Of a stretch of DNA of 64,000 nucleotides, positions 11,179-22,687 are shown piece after piece. The notes beneath the pieces are model-generated. The model made no database searches. It worked only from the letters and a program-made list of their open reading frames with translations, and had not been told where the DNA came from. Position 1 is the first letter of the stretch. The number at the start of each line of letters is the position of its first letter. Source of the DNA: Hemibagrus wyckioides (Eukaryota > Chordata > Actinopteri > Siluriformes > Bagridae); NCBI RefSeq assembly GCF_019097595.1, contig NC_080716.1:33247401-33311400 (forward strand). Direction: 5' to 3'. Position numbers and translations under genes: made by a program.

Positions 11179-11450
11179 ATCTAGGGGAAGTTCACTCTAC
11201 CACCTCGGTGCCAGAAGAGAACAGAATCTAGATATAAACCGTCTTACCCTGAGAGATGGAGGGACCATTCGAGCAGTGCTAGTGGACCTGATGGAGCGAG
11301 GTGCAGTGTGAGGAGTGATAAGAGCTTTGAGGTGCGAGGATGCTGGTCCATTCTTGGGTTTGTAGGCAAGCATCAGTGTTTTGAATCTAAAGAGTTGAGC
11401 TACAGGAAGCCAGTTTAACTGCTTAAGCCGTGACTCTTGATCACACAACC
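11179..11450 (-). mobile_element. 3' coding end of an L2-like LINE
   Basis: The minus strand reads LNWLPVAQLFRFKTLMLAYK followed by KNGPASSHLKALI and a late LAPRW, the familiar C-terminal stretch of L2-type LINE ORF2. The same stretch occurs on the plus strand at 17334-17525. It is 5'-truncated. Confidence 0.7.
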
Positions 11451-12629
11451 CTCACCTACACATTTTAATGCTCTGTATTTCCTCCACAGTTCTTTACAGT
11501 CACTTTGGCTCTAATTTCAGGACCTTGATGTCATTTTTCAAAACTCAAAACATTGTCACTGTGACCTTCAAAATGCTGCAGTGTGCATTCATATCTTTAA
11601 AGAAAAACCTTCAAATAACTCATTTATCATTATATAACACAGGAACATTCATTTAGTTCACACACACAAGATACTGATAGTTTCACTGTGTATTGTTTGT
11701 ACAATCATGAAAGATTTAGTGTAAAATATGTGACAGATGTTTCATTATGCTACTACACATGAATCCATCACTGTAAAAGTACTATTAGAGAGAATACTAC
11801 AGACAGTGGACTCGCTGAACAAAATCTAACATTTATTCATGAAATACAATCAGATAACAGATTTATTCAAAGCAAAGATAATTAGCTACAAAAAAGAAAT
11901 AATTAGAGTAAAGCACCAGTGCAGCGTTCCTCACCTGGAACACAGGTCTGTATCCCACCACACCATCTTCTGATACAGACACACACATGCTGGTGTTTGC
12001 AACACGTTTACAACAGGTCCTTGGTTGGTATTTGCATTTTCTGTGTAAAAATGCAAGTGTTAAATGAAATAAAATCAAAAGATCGTTTTGTGATTATTTT
12101 CAGAAGATTATTTTCAGAAGAATATAAGGTTATATAGTCAAACAGCTCAAAAATCGATATTCTACTACACTGTCTTCATACATCTCCCTTTACCTTGCTG
12201 TCACTGTCACTGCTGCTTTCCCTATGTTCTATGTCCTCTTTAAGGCTGCTACGATAATCTTCGATGTCCTTTCTACAGCTGCTTCCCTCACTGTCCCTGT
12301 CTTCTCTGAAGGTATCACTTTAATCCTCACTGTGTCCTGTTCTGCTGCTGATGCTGCTTTTGCCACCTCTTACCACACCATATTACATCCATATGCACCA
12401 ATCCTTTTGCTAAGGCTGTCCTAACCCCTCTGCCACTGTGCTCTGTGCCCCAGTTCCACCTAAAAAAATAACCATTACAAAATATAGTATACAGGATTGT
12501 GATAACTGTAGTAGCTCTGTAACACACCCGATTGAAGGCAGAGATCTGGATTTGAAATATAAATGTGATCCAGTAGTGTGTGCTTTTTATTGTCGCTGTT
12601 GTAATCAGTTGTGTGTATCCTTTAGACTG
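11451..12629. other. Unassigned AT-rich stretch specific to copy A flank
   Basis: I see no coding exon, RNA gene or recognisable repeat here. It has no counterpart in copy B. Short open frames lack family resemblance and codon structure. Confidence 0.5.
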
Positions 12630-13265
12630 AAATAACTCCAGAGAATAGGTTTTTCATGGTGCATAGGAGGTCCTTATTGAAGTCTCCACAGATGATGACA
12701 GGATGGTCGTGCACAAGGTCCAAATAATCCAGCATACTCTTCAAGTTTGTCAAGAAATCTCCAACACTGTACTATAGTGGCAATTGTCGCGTTCATTGGA
12801 TATTCTCTTTGATGATGACAAACCCCATATCAGTCACATTTTGTATGTATTGCCTGGACTGAGTTGCAATGTGTTGCTTGCAATATATGTTGACCCCACC
12901 TCCATTCTTCTTTCCAATTTCTTGATTCAATGAGTAAGAAACATTGTCTGTTGCACATAAACAAATTGTATCTTTCTAGTTGGAGATTCGGCGAAGCACA
13001 TGATCCAGTCAGGTGAGTTTCAGTGAGACAAAGACAAAGGTTGCAGCTCATGGTGGCATCTGATATCCTTGATGTGGGATGCTAGTCCTTCTGTGTTGTG
13101 ATGAAAGATTATAAGTGCATGGTCCTGGCGCGTCTCCTTTATGTGCTTCAGTCGCAAGCACATCATCATGATGACATGGTTTTCCAACTGGCCAAGTTTT
13201 CTATTTAATTGAATACACAGATGCCCTGGAGATGCAGAGTAGCCAGGGCAGCCTCCATGCACTTC
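12630..13265 (-). mobile_element. LINE endonuclease-domain fragment
   Basis: Reading the minus strand from 13260, a LINE ORF2 start-like region contains [10 protein letters not shown] and YCKQHITTQ-like text with breaks. It then reads MGFVIIKE and, near 12700, HPVIICGDFNKDLL. GDFN is the conserved signature of apurinic-like LINE endonucleases. No reverse transcriptase follows. Copy B keeps only a shortened version (49590-49810) with about 250 bp deleted. Confidence 0.65.
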
Positions 13266-14126
13266 ATGGTACTACTGGGAAATGAACGGAAAACCGAATA
13301 ACAAATAATCAGCCCTTTCAGTTATTCCTTACACAATTCATGTGCCAATAATCTTTAAACAGAATTACCCTGAGAGAAACACTGCATGTTAAGATTCTGA
13401 AATCTGTGTAATCCTAACTGAGATAACACAGAATATAACCGCCTGGAGGAAGATACAAAGACGACTTCTCTTACCTGATGCTCCACCCGATTTTATCCCA
13501 GACTAAGCTCCCAGAAAGCTGTTTTCGGGTTCACTCGGAGAAGAAGCCTGAGTCGCGTTGCTGTAGCTGCCTCTACTGATATCAGGGAAGCTTTTGGCCA
13601 AAGAGCCACAGAGAGACAGTGATTGAATAGCAAAACTCTTCTAATTTTACTGAGATGAACAGGGAGTATTTATACAGTCTACATGCCAAATGCCAGAAAT
13701 GTAAATGTAATACAGAAAAAAGGTTGTAATATTCAGTGTTTTCTATAGGTAAATAAAAGACGTCAGCAGAAACAGACGTGGTGGTTAAAGTGTTCATTGG
13801 TGGTTTGGCGAGTTTATTGTGAAAATGGTTTCTAAATAGCTGTCAGCAAGTGTCTGTGTTCAGCACATGTTCATCAAAACAGAACAGAAAGAATTTCTCG
13901 GACAAAACAAATTATATGATAATCATAAGATGAGGTCATAAACAAATGGTATCACACAGTCAGCCAAGGGCGGAGCATGCCGAGATATATTCAAAATATA
14001 TCACAGACTAAAAGGTGTTGAGACTCATAATGAATGCTAATTCATATTGTTCCTAAAGGCATGGCTGATACAGAGCGCCAAACTCGAGCCGTATTCATCA
14101 CACAGCAAAAACCTCTGAACACAAAC

Positions 14127-14199
14127 TTTTTCTGCCCAGTTTCAAACCAGGAACCTTCCACATATGAGGCAACCATGATAACCATTACACTACAGAAAG
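14127..14199 (-). tRNA. tRNA-Val-like gene or pseudogene with CAT anticodon
   Basis: The minus strand starts TTTCTGTAGTGTAATGGTTA and aligns along its length with vertebrate tRNA-Val. Six of seven acceptor pairs form. The first pair is lost (C opposite A), the anticodon stem is weak, and the anticodon triplet is CAT instead of CAC. One transition explains the change. Most likely a pseudogene. An identical partner lies at 51884-51956. Confidence 0.55.
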
Positions 14200-14322
14200 C
14201 AAAGCAAGGGCCTCTCTGTTGCTGTCAGCTGGTGAAGAGTGAAGTAAGTAAGTAAACAAATGTATAAATTAATAAATTAAAGGCTTAATACTCCTTGACC
14301 AGAGCAGATATGTCACCCTCAG

Positions 14323-14394
14323 GTGTTGCTGGTATACTGGTGAGTATAGCTGCCTTCCAAGCAGTTAACCTGGGTTCGATTCCCGGCCAAAGCA
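14323..14394 (+). pseudogene. tRNA-Gly(TCC) pseudogene
   Basis: 72 nt align with the intact tRNA-Gly at 15589-15660 and keep the TTCC anticodon loop and the GGTTCGATTCC B box. The acceptor stem has two mismatches and the A-box region is altered (CTGGTATACTGG). Confidence 0.6.
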
Positions 14395-15193
14395 GGATGT
14401 TTAACAAAAAACAGGAAACTATGTGAAAAAATGTAATGTTTCATTATAACGTATTTATGAAAAAAGAACTGCAGCTTTCAATATGTAGCCTATTAAAAGA
14501 TTTGTTTATGTGTGAAATCACTTCTTAGCTGTCTGAAGCCTGTAATTACCCAAAGTTAATACCAATACATAATTTACTGTTTCATTCATGAAGGGGAAAT
14601 AAATGTAGACTGTAAACAGTTAAATGGAGTCACAAATTAAAATGAAATACAGAAACAGACTGATTAACTGGTCTACAGACACATTATTATGGAGCTTCTT
14701 AGACAAGATATGAAGTGTAAAATGTCAGAAGTGATTTACAAATTTAGCTGTAATTCTCTACATATCCACCTGTTGTGACAGTAATTCCTGCTGTTTCTAG
14801 ATTTATTACTGACTGCTATTATACTCGACTCAAAACTTTCATAAAAAACAATGTCCAATTTCCCACCAAATATTTCTTTATAAAACCTAGGTGATGTGAG
14901 CTGTAGACATATATTCTACATACTGCACTGCATTACAGCAGTCAGGGCCGTCACTAGTGGGGTGAAAGGTGGTGACAATTATGGGGCTCCCACTGCCCAG
15001 GGGGACCCACAAAAATCCAGTAGTTATACTACATAGGTCCCTCCCCAGTGAATAATTTCATATGTAATGTGTATGGAAAGTTTCATAGCCTGTACATATT
15101 ATATTTTTACTTACACAAAATGTTCAAATATATTGTTTAACCTGATTATGGCAAATGGATGTTTACTGAAGCAAAGCTCAAAAGCCTCTGTTT

Positions 15194-15235
15194 GTTTCTG
15201 GCTAGTTTTGAACCGGGGACCCTTCAAGTGTTTCA
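15194..15235 (-). pseudogene. 3' half of a tRNA-Val pseudogene
   Basis: The minus strand reads GGGTCCCCGGTTCAAAACTA and ends AGCCAGAAAC, matching the T-arm and acceptor end of tRNA-Val. The 5' half is not recognisable. Confidence 0.45.
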
Positions 15236-15450
15236 CCATGTTTGGGATCTCACTTTAAAAATAAATAAATGAAATGAATAAAGAAAAAAAGGCAATGCTT
15301 AGACATTTGTGCACCAGTGCAAATGAGCAGAAAACGTGAAAACAGTCACACTACAGAAACTATGCAGGAATCTCAGTTTCAGCTCGTTCCTAAAGGCATG
15401 GTCGATACAGAGCTCTAAGTCTTATTTACCGTGAAGCAAAAACCCCAGAA

Positions 15451-15492
15451 TACCATGTGAGGCAAACATGAGAACCACTACACTACAGAAAC
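15451..15492 (-). pseudogene. 5' half of a tRNA-Val pseudogene
   Basis: The minus strand reads GTTTCTGTAGTGTAGTGGTT and continues CTCATGTTTGCCTCACATG, the D-arm and anticodon half of tRNA-Val. The T-arm half is missing. It lies 97 bp before the intact tRNA-Gly, in the same head-to-head arrangement as 14127/14323, so the pair was tandemly duplicated. Confidence 0.5.
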
Positions 15493-15588
15493 AAAAACGA
15501 GGGCCGTTCTTTTGCTTTCAGCTGGACATCCACAAAGTAAGTAACTAACTTAATTACTTAATAAATTAAAAGCTTTACCAGCACCCAG

Positions 15589-15660
15589 GCATTGGTGGTA
15601 TAGTGGTGAGCATAGCTGCCTTCCAAGCAGTTGACCCGGGTTCGATTCCCGGCCAATGCA
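15589..15660 (+). tRNA. tRNA-Gly (anticodon TCC)
   Basis: 72 nt fold as a complete cloverleaf: acceptor GCATTGG pairs with CCAATGC, the anticodon loop has TTCCAA with anticodon TCC, A box TGGTATAGTGG and B box GGTTCGATTCC are canonical. The sequence closely matches vertebrate tRNA-Gly-TCC. It decodes GGA. No long T-run follows directly (TGACCTTTAA comes next), so termination may be weak. Confidence 0.85.
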
Positions 15661-15994
15661 TGACCTTTAATCTGTTGGCGCACTGCAAGGGCCATCATTG
15701 AAAGGCAAAAGGAAGAGCAAAGTCCACCAACTGCTTTTGCCATTGTGTGATGAAGGCTTCTTTGCATGCTTGTCAGTGTTCTTTCTGATTTCACCTTGGG
15801 GTGTAATACAGCAAAAACCCCTACATGTTGCTTGATCTGAAGCATGAGTGAAAAAGAGGAAGACCAACTTCAAGCCATTTGTACAACCACAAAAGAGCAT
15901 TTCAAAACTTCACAGCTTCCTGCATCAGGTATAAGATCTTCAAGTAAATACTGACACAAATCACACTGAATACATACTTTTCATTGAAACTGAG

Positions 15995-18793
15995 CAAATA
16001 TCAGAATCAAAATCAGCTTTATTTGCCAAGTGTGTGTAGACACAAAGAATTTGTTGTGGTTTTTAAGGTGCGCTTGGTACATACATACATACATACATAC
16101 ATCCATCCATACATATCTGGAATGAGAACAGTAAACATCAAAATAGTTAGACTTAACAATAATTAATAATGTGTATGAATCTGGAACAGAGGATTTATGT
16201 GCAGATTTGTACATTATACACTCTATATACACCTGTATAAATAAAGATATATGCTTATGTATTTACATGGTACTTGAGAAAGAGGCAGTAATTAGATATG
16301 GAGAATGAATTACAAAAAAGAAATACAGAAATAATAATTTAACACAGTTAATAATTCCTGTGTTAGCTGTTCAAACTGGAGATGACATGGGGGAAAAATG
16401 TTTTTGTGCCTAGATGCTCTAGTGCACAGAGATCTCTAGGGTCTTCCTGAAGGGAGAAGTGCAAACAGGTTGTGGCTTGGGTGAGGGGGTCTGCCCGTTT
16501 CTTCACTCTAGAGTTGTACAAGTCTTGAAGGTTGGGCTGGAGTACACCAATGATCTTCAGTTCACCTCTGACATCAGTAATTACAGACCAGTATCACTTC
16601 TCTCCTTTCTTTCAAAAATTCTTGAACGAATTGTTTAGAATCAGCTGTCTGCTTATCTCTTGCAGAATAACCTCCATGATCCCAACCAGTCTGGCTTCAA
16701 AGCAGCACATTCCATGGAAGGGACATGTAATATGGAAGGGATGGACATTTGCTCCATGCAGACTCTCTACTGGTGTCCCACAAAGCTCAGTACTTGGTCC
16801 TCTCCTTTTCTCCCTCTACACTCACTCTCTTGGCAAAGTTATATCTTCACATGACTTTTCATACCACTGCTATGCTGATGACACCCAACTTATCTTCTCC
16901 TTCCCTCCCTCAGATACCACAGCTTCTGCTCGGATCTCAGCGTGTCTGGAGGACGTTTCATCTTGGATCACCGCTCATCAGCTGATACTTAATCCCAGCA
17001 AAACTGAACTGCTGGTCATCCCAGGTGATTCATCCCCAGCCCGGGATCTTGCATTATGTCTGAACAACTCAATGATCTCCCCTTCAGCCACTGCTCGCAA
17101 CCTTGGGGTAATCATGGACAATCAGCTGTCCTTTTCCTCCCATGTTGCCAATGTGACACGCTCATGTCGGTTTCTTCTGTACAACATTAGAAGGATTCAA
17201 CCATTCCTATCCACACAGGCTACTCAAGTGCTTGTTCAGTCTCGAGTCTTGGTTATTTCGAGACTGGACTACTGCAACTCTTTACTGGCAGGTCTTCCTC
17301 TGAATGTAATTCATCTACTGCAAACGATCCAAAATGCAGCTGCACCCTAACCTGCCTAAGTTCTCCCACACCACCCCACTGCTGCATTCCCTCCACTGGC
17401 TTCTGGTAGCTGCACGCATCAGATTCAAAACACTGATGCTTGCCTACAAAGCCAAGAATGGACCAGAACCATCTTACCTCAAAGATTTTATTACTCCTCG
17501 CACTGCACCTCACTCTCTCAGGTAAACTAGCACTGCTCCACTGGTCCCACCATCTCTCAGGATAAAAGGTAGGTATTCATCTAGACTCTTCTCTGTTCTG
17601 GCACCAGGTTGGTGGAATGAACTTCCTCTAGATGTCCATCTTAAGACCTACATCTTTCTGAAATACTTAAACCAGCTCTTATATTTCCCTGTTTTATGTA
17701 TTGTTATATGCTGTATTGTTGTTATAAAAAAAGAAAAAAGAAAAGAAAAAACAATTTTAAGCTAATGGTATCCTGAGTCTGTAACCTACTGAACCAGTGT
17801 TAATATATTCATTGATGGATATATTCAGTTGATGAAGGAAGTACAACCTCTGCTGGGTTTTGTTCACAATGGAGTGAATCTGAATGTCACACTTCAGGTC
17901 CTGGGAGATGGTGGTTCCCAGGATCTTGAATGACTCTACTGCAGCCACAGTACTGTCCAATCAAATTCAAATCAAATTCAAATTTTGTCACATACATAAT
18001 CGTACACAGTATGATATGCAGTGAAATGCTGTACCTCTACAGTTTTGAGCATGTTCAGCTCCAGGTTGTTGTGACTGCACCAGACAGCCAGCTGCTCAAC
18101 CTCTTGTCTGTATGCAGACTCGTCTCAGACTGACGGATCAGACTGATGACTGTAGTGTCATCTGCGAACTTCAGGAGCTTGACAGAAGGGTGTTTAGAGG
18201 TGCCGTCACTTGTGTAGAGAGAGAAAAGCAGTGGGGAGAGAATACAGCAGTGGGGAGAGAATACAGCCCTGAGGAGCTCCAGTGCTGATGGTGCGGGTGT
18301 TGGATGTAAGTTTCCCCAGCCTAGGGTTAGGCTGCCTGTCTGTCAGGAAGCTGGTGATCCACTGACAGATGGAGGTGGGTACAGATAGCTTTGTCAGTTT
18401 ATCCAGGAGGGTATCTGGGATGATGGTGTTGAAAGCGGAGCTGAAGTCCACAAACAGGATCCTTGCATAAGTCCCTGGTTTGTCCAGATGTTGGAGGGTG
18501 TAGTGTAGTCCCATGGTGACTGCATCATCCAAAGACCTGTTTGCTTGGTAAGCAAGCTGCAGGGGGTCCAGCAAGGGTCCAGTGATGTCCTTCAAGTAGG
18601 CCAACACAAGCCTCTCAAATGACTTCATGACCACAGACGTTAAAGCAACAGGTCTGTAGTCATTTAATCCTGTGATTTTTGGTTTCTTGGGTACAAGGAT
18701 GATAGTGGAGCATTTGAAGCAGGAAGGGACTTCGCACAGCTCCAGTAATCTGTTGAAGATCAATGTGAATTGATCTGAATTGCCATGAGCCAA
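15995..18793 (-). mobile_element. LINE with reverse transcriptase, split by a nested L2-like LINE
   Basis: On the minus strand 18793-18206 encodes an RT core: [36 protein letters not shown] and [15 protein letters not shown]. Coding resumes at 17960-17757 (VESFKILGTTISQDLKC). It is interrupted by a plus-strand element at about 16535-17756 and then seems to continue as [17 protein letters not shown] around 16530-16440, with a 3' UTR down to 15995. Stops and shifts are present. The CATACATACATC repeat at 16081 lies in the 3' part. Confidence 0.7.
16535..17756 (+). mobile_element. L2-like LINE fragment nested in a minus-strand LINE
   Basis: It opens with [19 protein letters not shown], loses a central part, and continues with [30 protein letters not shown] and [13 protein letters not shown] in one open frame to 17350. 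The C-terminal stretch RIRFKTLMLAYKAKNGPEP follows in another frame. YADD is the RT catalytic box. The 5' end and an internal segment are deleted, so the copy is dead. Confidence 0.75.
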
Positions 18794-18794
18794 G

Positions 18795-18890
18795 AAAAAA
18801 ACAGTTAAAAAGTTATAAAGAAAAATGTATCAACAGTTTGGCCTGTTGGTGGTGCTACAAAGATGGATGGATTGACCCAAAACAATGGAA
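18795..18890. repeat. Dispersed repeat shared with 53430-53550
   Basis: About 90 bp (GCCAAGAAAAAAACAG, GTTATAAAGAAAAATGTA, TGGCCTGTTGGTGGTGCTAC and GATGGATGGATTGA in that order) recur with small changes at 53430-53550. The family is unknown to me. Confidence 0.6.
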
Positions 18891-19079
18891 GCCATAAGCT
18901 CTTCAGGTCCTCTCTGAGAACCACATTCTTGGGAATTGTTTGGGATTCAGCCACGAAGTGGGCATGTTTGTATCCCTCTTGGGGGATTCTATCCTTACTG
19001 CCATAAAGGACTAGGCCAAGATCCCTCTGCCACCCAGGTTTATAGGGTGCTTGGCTCATGACTGTAGCAGAAGAGCATT

Positions 19080-19670
19080 TGGGAGGGCTCCAGTTCACTG
19101 CCTTGTTAGTAGTGGCAGTGTTCCTGCAGACGCATCTCTTTGAAGGTCTATCATCCTCTACATTGAGGTATACCTGGCAGCCATTACTGCGAGTCGCATG
19201 CCTGTTCTCTGGTCTCTCGCCTTCAGCACATTGCCACCTTCACCTCTAGGTAATTATGGCTAACTCTACTCTACTAGGTGTATTGCCTTGTCCAGCACCC
19301 TAGCTAGGGGCGGTCCCCTCCAGGATATTTGTGCTGTGGCTGGGTTTTCCTCTTCAGACACCCTTATCAGGTTCTATAACTCAGACCTGGACCCCATTCC
19401 TGGGTCTTGCATGCTAATAATGCTCTGGTCCAGACTCGTTTGTACTCTTTCACAACCTCAGGGACAGACATCTCCCGGTTTGTGGCGGCACTGGTATTGG
19501 TACATTGGTATTCCCATGGTGTCAGCCATGTTGCAATGTCAAGTTCCATCAAACGGGAACTACACCAGGTTATGTATTTTCCACTCACGCTTCCTTCAGA
19601 CAAGTAGAAGTAATGTGATTAAGTTCAGTGCATGGATCAGTGGGCAGATCCGTGTGAGCAGGCTTTCTGT
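19080..19670 (+). mobile_element. DIRS-like tyrosine recombinase fragment
   Basis: Near 19155 one frame reads EVYLAAITASRM and at 19285-19410 another reads LARGGPLQDICAVAGFSSSD followed by TLIRFYNSDLDPIPGS. This order (YLAAI, then SLQDIC-AAGWSS-TFIRFY) is the C-terminal half of DIRS-type tyrosine recombinases. The frame is broken between the two. No split direct repeats or RT are seen nearby. Confidence 0.5.
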
Positions 19671-19671
19671 G

Positions 19672-19822
19672 GGGGTGTGGTAGCTAGGTGGTTTAGGTGG
19701 TGGACTACTGATTGTTCATGTGTCCACAAAGCTGCTACTGCTGGGCCCCTGAGCAAGGCCCTTAATACTCAGTTGCATAAAAAATGTAAGCTCTATATAA
19801 GGGCATTTGCGAAATATAAAAT
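19672..19822 (+). repeat. SINE with L2-type 3' tail
   Basis: It contains TGCTGGGCCCCTGAGCAAGG and CCCTTAATACTCAGTTGC and ends in a TGTAAGCTCTATATAAGGGC-like motif. That ending resembles the L2 tail that many fish SINEs borrow. Confidence 0.5.
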
Positions 19823-21050
19823 ATTCCGCATTGTCAAACTACTTAAAACTTCTATACATCTGATGGAAGCCAACTGAGCTCACAAAGAACCTGTGAAGCC
19901 TGAGAACCTGCTCAAGACAGATGACTGGTTCTATGTGAAGGTTCACAAAAGGAAGCGGGCTGAGTCGTGTTCAAAGACCATACATGGTAATTCTAGCAAC
20001 CAGGTACAGCAGTTAAGAGATGAGATGAGATGAGATGAGATATGATAAGATAACATAAATGTAAGGAAGCCCTAGAAGCAGCATATGTTGGATCCATGTG
20101 TAGATTTAATAATAGGAAAAGTTGAATCACAAACAAATCCAAATCATAATCCAGAGGCAGAAAAAGTCAAATCCTGGGAAAGCAATCAGAAAAGGCAAAC
20201 AAATCTGACAAAGCACAAAACAAGAAAACTAGGTCAAAATAAAAGCAAGGTTATACACAGGCAAAGAATAAATGGCAAGATTCAAGGCTTCTACCTCCAG
20301 GGCGTCACTCTATGTGGTGTAAAACCACAAGGGGAAGAAGAAGATGAAGAAGATGAAGAAGAAGAAGTTGTGTCCATCTTAGATTCACTTATAGGACCCA
20401 CTCATAACAGAGTCATGCTCTGGATCTAATTTGAACATTCAGATTAAATATATATATAAAGTATAGTCTTATAGGCTATCACGACTTGTTTAGGTCCAGT
20501 GTCCCTCAAACTCTATCAAACTCTATATCTCCTCCACTTTCAACAGGGAGCAGAGCTGACCAAAGAAACACTGACAGTATCAAAACAGACTCTATGCACA
20601 ACTACTTCTATGTTTCGTCTCAAAGCAACTTCCGGTGCTGCGCCAGAGGCGTTTTTTACCTATCGTCATTCCTTCAAGTCAAAAGGCTTCAATATGTTTC
20701 GAGTTATATCACTCACTTTGAAGGTATTCTCAAGCTGACAAGCTAATGGTAGCTAGTTTTGTTTGTTACAGTGCATACTCTTATAGTCTTATATACATAC
20801 TCTTATAGTATTTGTGTTCTGTTTACTTAACCTTTGTAAAATCTTCTGCTTTTATAGTTTCACTAATGTTATTATATTAATGCGATCTGTATGACCCTTT
20901 AAATAAAACATAATGGGACACAGCAATACATAGACATTGCACCTTCACGCCAAAGGCACTTAAAGCTTCTTGAATCCATTAATAAAATGTTATATTGTAA
21001 TATAATATTCTAAAATGTTATGCTACTACAGTTAATATTTTTTTTTTCAT
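19823..21050. other. No gene recognised; decayed repeats
   Basis: A GAGAT pentamer run lies at 20020-20040 and a GAA/GAT-rich run at 20335-20370, which explains the acidic tail of a 114-codon open frame here. The remaining text has no coding resemblance that I can support. Confidence 0.5.
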
Positions 21051-21375
21051 TTCATTGTCTGTAACGCTTATCTGATCTATACTCGGGTCACAGGGAGCCT
21101 GAGCCTATCTCAGGTGTCATCGGGCATCAAGGCAGGATACACCCTGGACGGAGTGCCAACCAATCACAGGGCACACACACACACACACACACACACACTC
21201 ATGCAATCACACACTACGGGCAATTTAGAGACTCCAATCAGCCTAGAAGCATGTCTTTGGACTGTGGCAGGAAACCAGAGCACCCAGAGGAAACCCACCA
21301 AACATGGGGAGAACATGCAAACTCCACACACACAGTGACCAGGCACGAGACTTGAACCCAGGATGCTGGAGGTGT
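21051..21375 (+). repeat. Dispersed fish repeat (cysteine-poor, CA-bearing)
   Basis: The blocks GAGCCTATCTCAGG, GGATACACCCTGGACGG, ATGTCTTTGGACTGTGGCAG, GAACATGCAAACTCC and GGAGGTGTGAGG in this order form a very common teleost repeat that I recognise from many genomes but cannot assign with certainty. A CA microsatellite interrupts it at 21173-21198. Confidence 0.6.
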
Positions 21376-21756
21376 GAGGTGAATGTGCTATTTAATCAAA
21401 AAAAATTGACAGAAAGACCACACTGTTACTACAGCTTGATATCGGAGAATGCTAAACCGGAAGCTTGCGTACCACAGAGATTTTAGCAGAAATACACAGG
21501 CAGTGGGTCGCGCATAGAGTCCATTCCACAATAATTACAATGTACGTTAAAATAATACCATGTACAATGTCACATCATTTGCAATATGTTCTAGTTCCCT
21601 AGCACTGTTTTTTGTATTTTGAATATATAGAATATTTCATTTATTTTTCATTTATATTTTATATTTCATTTATATTTTCGAAATGCATTTTGTACTTTTG
21701 AATACATTTGTATGTTTACTTTTATTTCATTTATTTTTCATTTGTATTTCACTTAT

Positions 21757-21800
21757 CTTATCTTATCTTATCTTATCTTATCTTATCTTATCTTATCTTA
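21757..21800. repeat. (TTATC)n microsatellite
   Basis: Nine to ten pure pentamers. An AAT triplet run follows at 21909-21950 and a TC run at 22366-22402. Between them the text holds no recognisable exon. A CRE-like GACGTCA at 21954 and a splice-donor-like ATGT/GTAAGT at 22224-22233 could belong to an upstream exon of the SecA-like gene, but I cannot support that. Confidence 0.9.
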
Positions 21801-21908
21801 TCCTCCACCCAACTCCAACCTATTTTTAAATCCTGTATCCCTGCGATGATACAGGTGATTTGTTTGTATGTGATTTGTCCTGTAATATGGTACGCATCAT
21901 TTCAGCCG

Positions 21909-21952
<44 letters not shown>

Positions 21953-22361
21953 GACGTCATCTAGCACGTGCTGTCTGTGTGTTTATAACCTCCACATGAC
22001 CCCTCATAGCGGAGGTTTGGTGCATGCTGACCGCGTATCAAACTAACGGCATGCTGATGTTTAAAACAGCGTCAATTTAATTATTTATTAAATAAATAAT
22101 TAGACCCTAATAGATAATTAGGCTTTATTAATGCTCATGGTGCGCAGTGCAGATTAGTGAATTTCCTCAGGAAATAAACGGAAAGTGATTTTCTCCAGGA
22201 GGAAAAATTCCAGCTGCTGAAACATGTGTAAGTTAGTGCAGTTTTCATGTTAAAGTTATTTTCACGGTTTGGTTAGTTTTATTTATTTATTTTTTTAAAT
22301 TATTTCTTGTACAGTCACTTAAAACAACACTACAATTATTTTTACTTTCTTACTTACTTGC

Positions 22362-22402
<41 letters not shown>

Positions 22403-22687
22403 TCCACAGAAACGCAGTTCTCCTTAGTTTTTTAATGAGAGACTGAGGTCTGCCTCAGAAGGTTCCTGATGCATCTCTAACAGAATCCGTAACAGAATTG
22501 TAATTTGCCCAGCTTACTTTAGCTGTAGTCTGTTGTTTGATAGAAGTGGTGGCTTTGCTTCACACTCAGCTAGCTTCTCAAGCTTCTCATCTTTTTATGA
22601 AATGTAAGCTCAACAACCCTGCAAAAGTCTTCATTTCCATTGTCTACATGTGCAGCCTTATTCTTTCACACATAACCCACATGGACA

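Larger units (their letters stand above)
12810..15994. repeat. Segmental duplication, downstream flank of copy A
   Basis: This stretch matches 49590-52466 in the same orientation and order, at very high identity where alignable. Differences are discrete: about 250 bp (12889-13140) missing from B, a Tc1-like element present only in B, and about 1.2 kb around the tRNA-Gly pair missing from B. Similarity ends sharply at 15994 after GAGCAAATAT. From 13270 to 14126 I see no gene; a splice-donor-like CATCAG/GTAAGA on the minus strand near 13475 could mark a non-coding first exon but nothing supports it further. Confidence 0.85.

Noticed and set aside
13582..13797. Minus-strand 71-codon frame conserved in copy B (50130-50345)
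   Set aside because: Identity is explained by the recent duplication; no splice sites, motif or coding bias supports a gene.
20085..20429. 114-codon frame with acidic tail
   Set aside because: Lys/Asn-rich text from AT-rich repeat plus a GAA/GAT run; no family resemblance or splice context.
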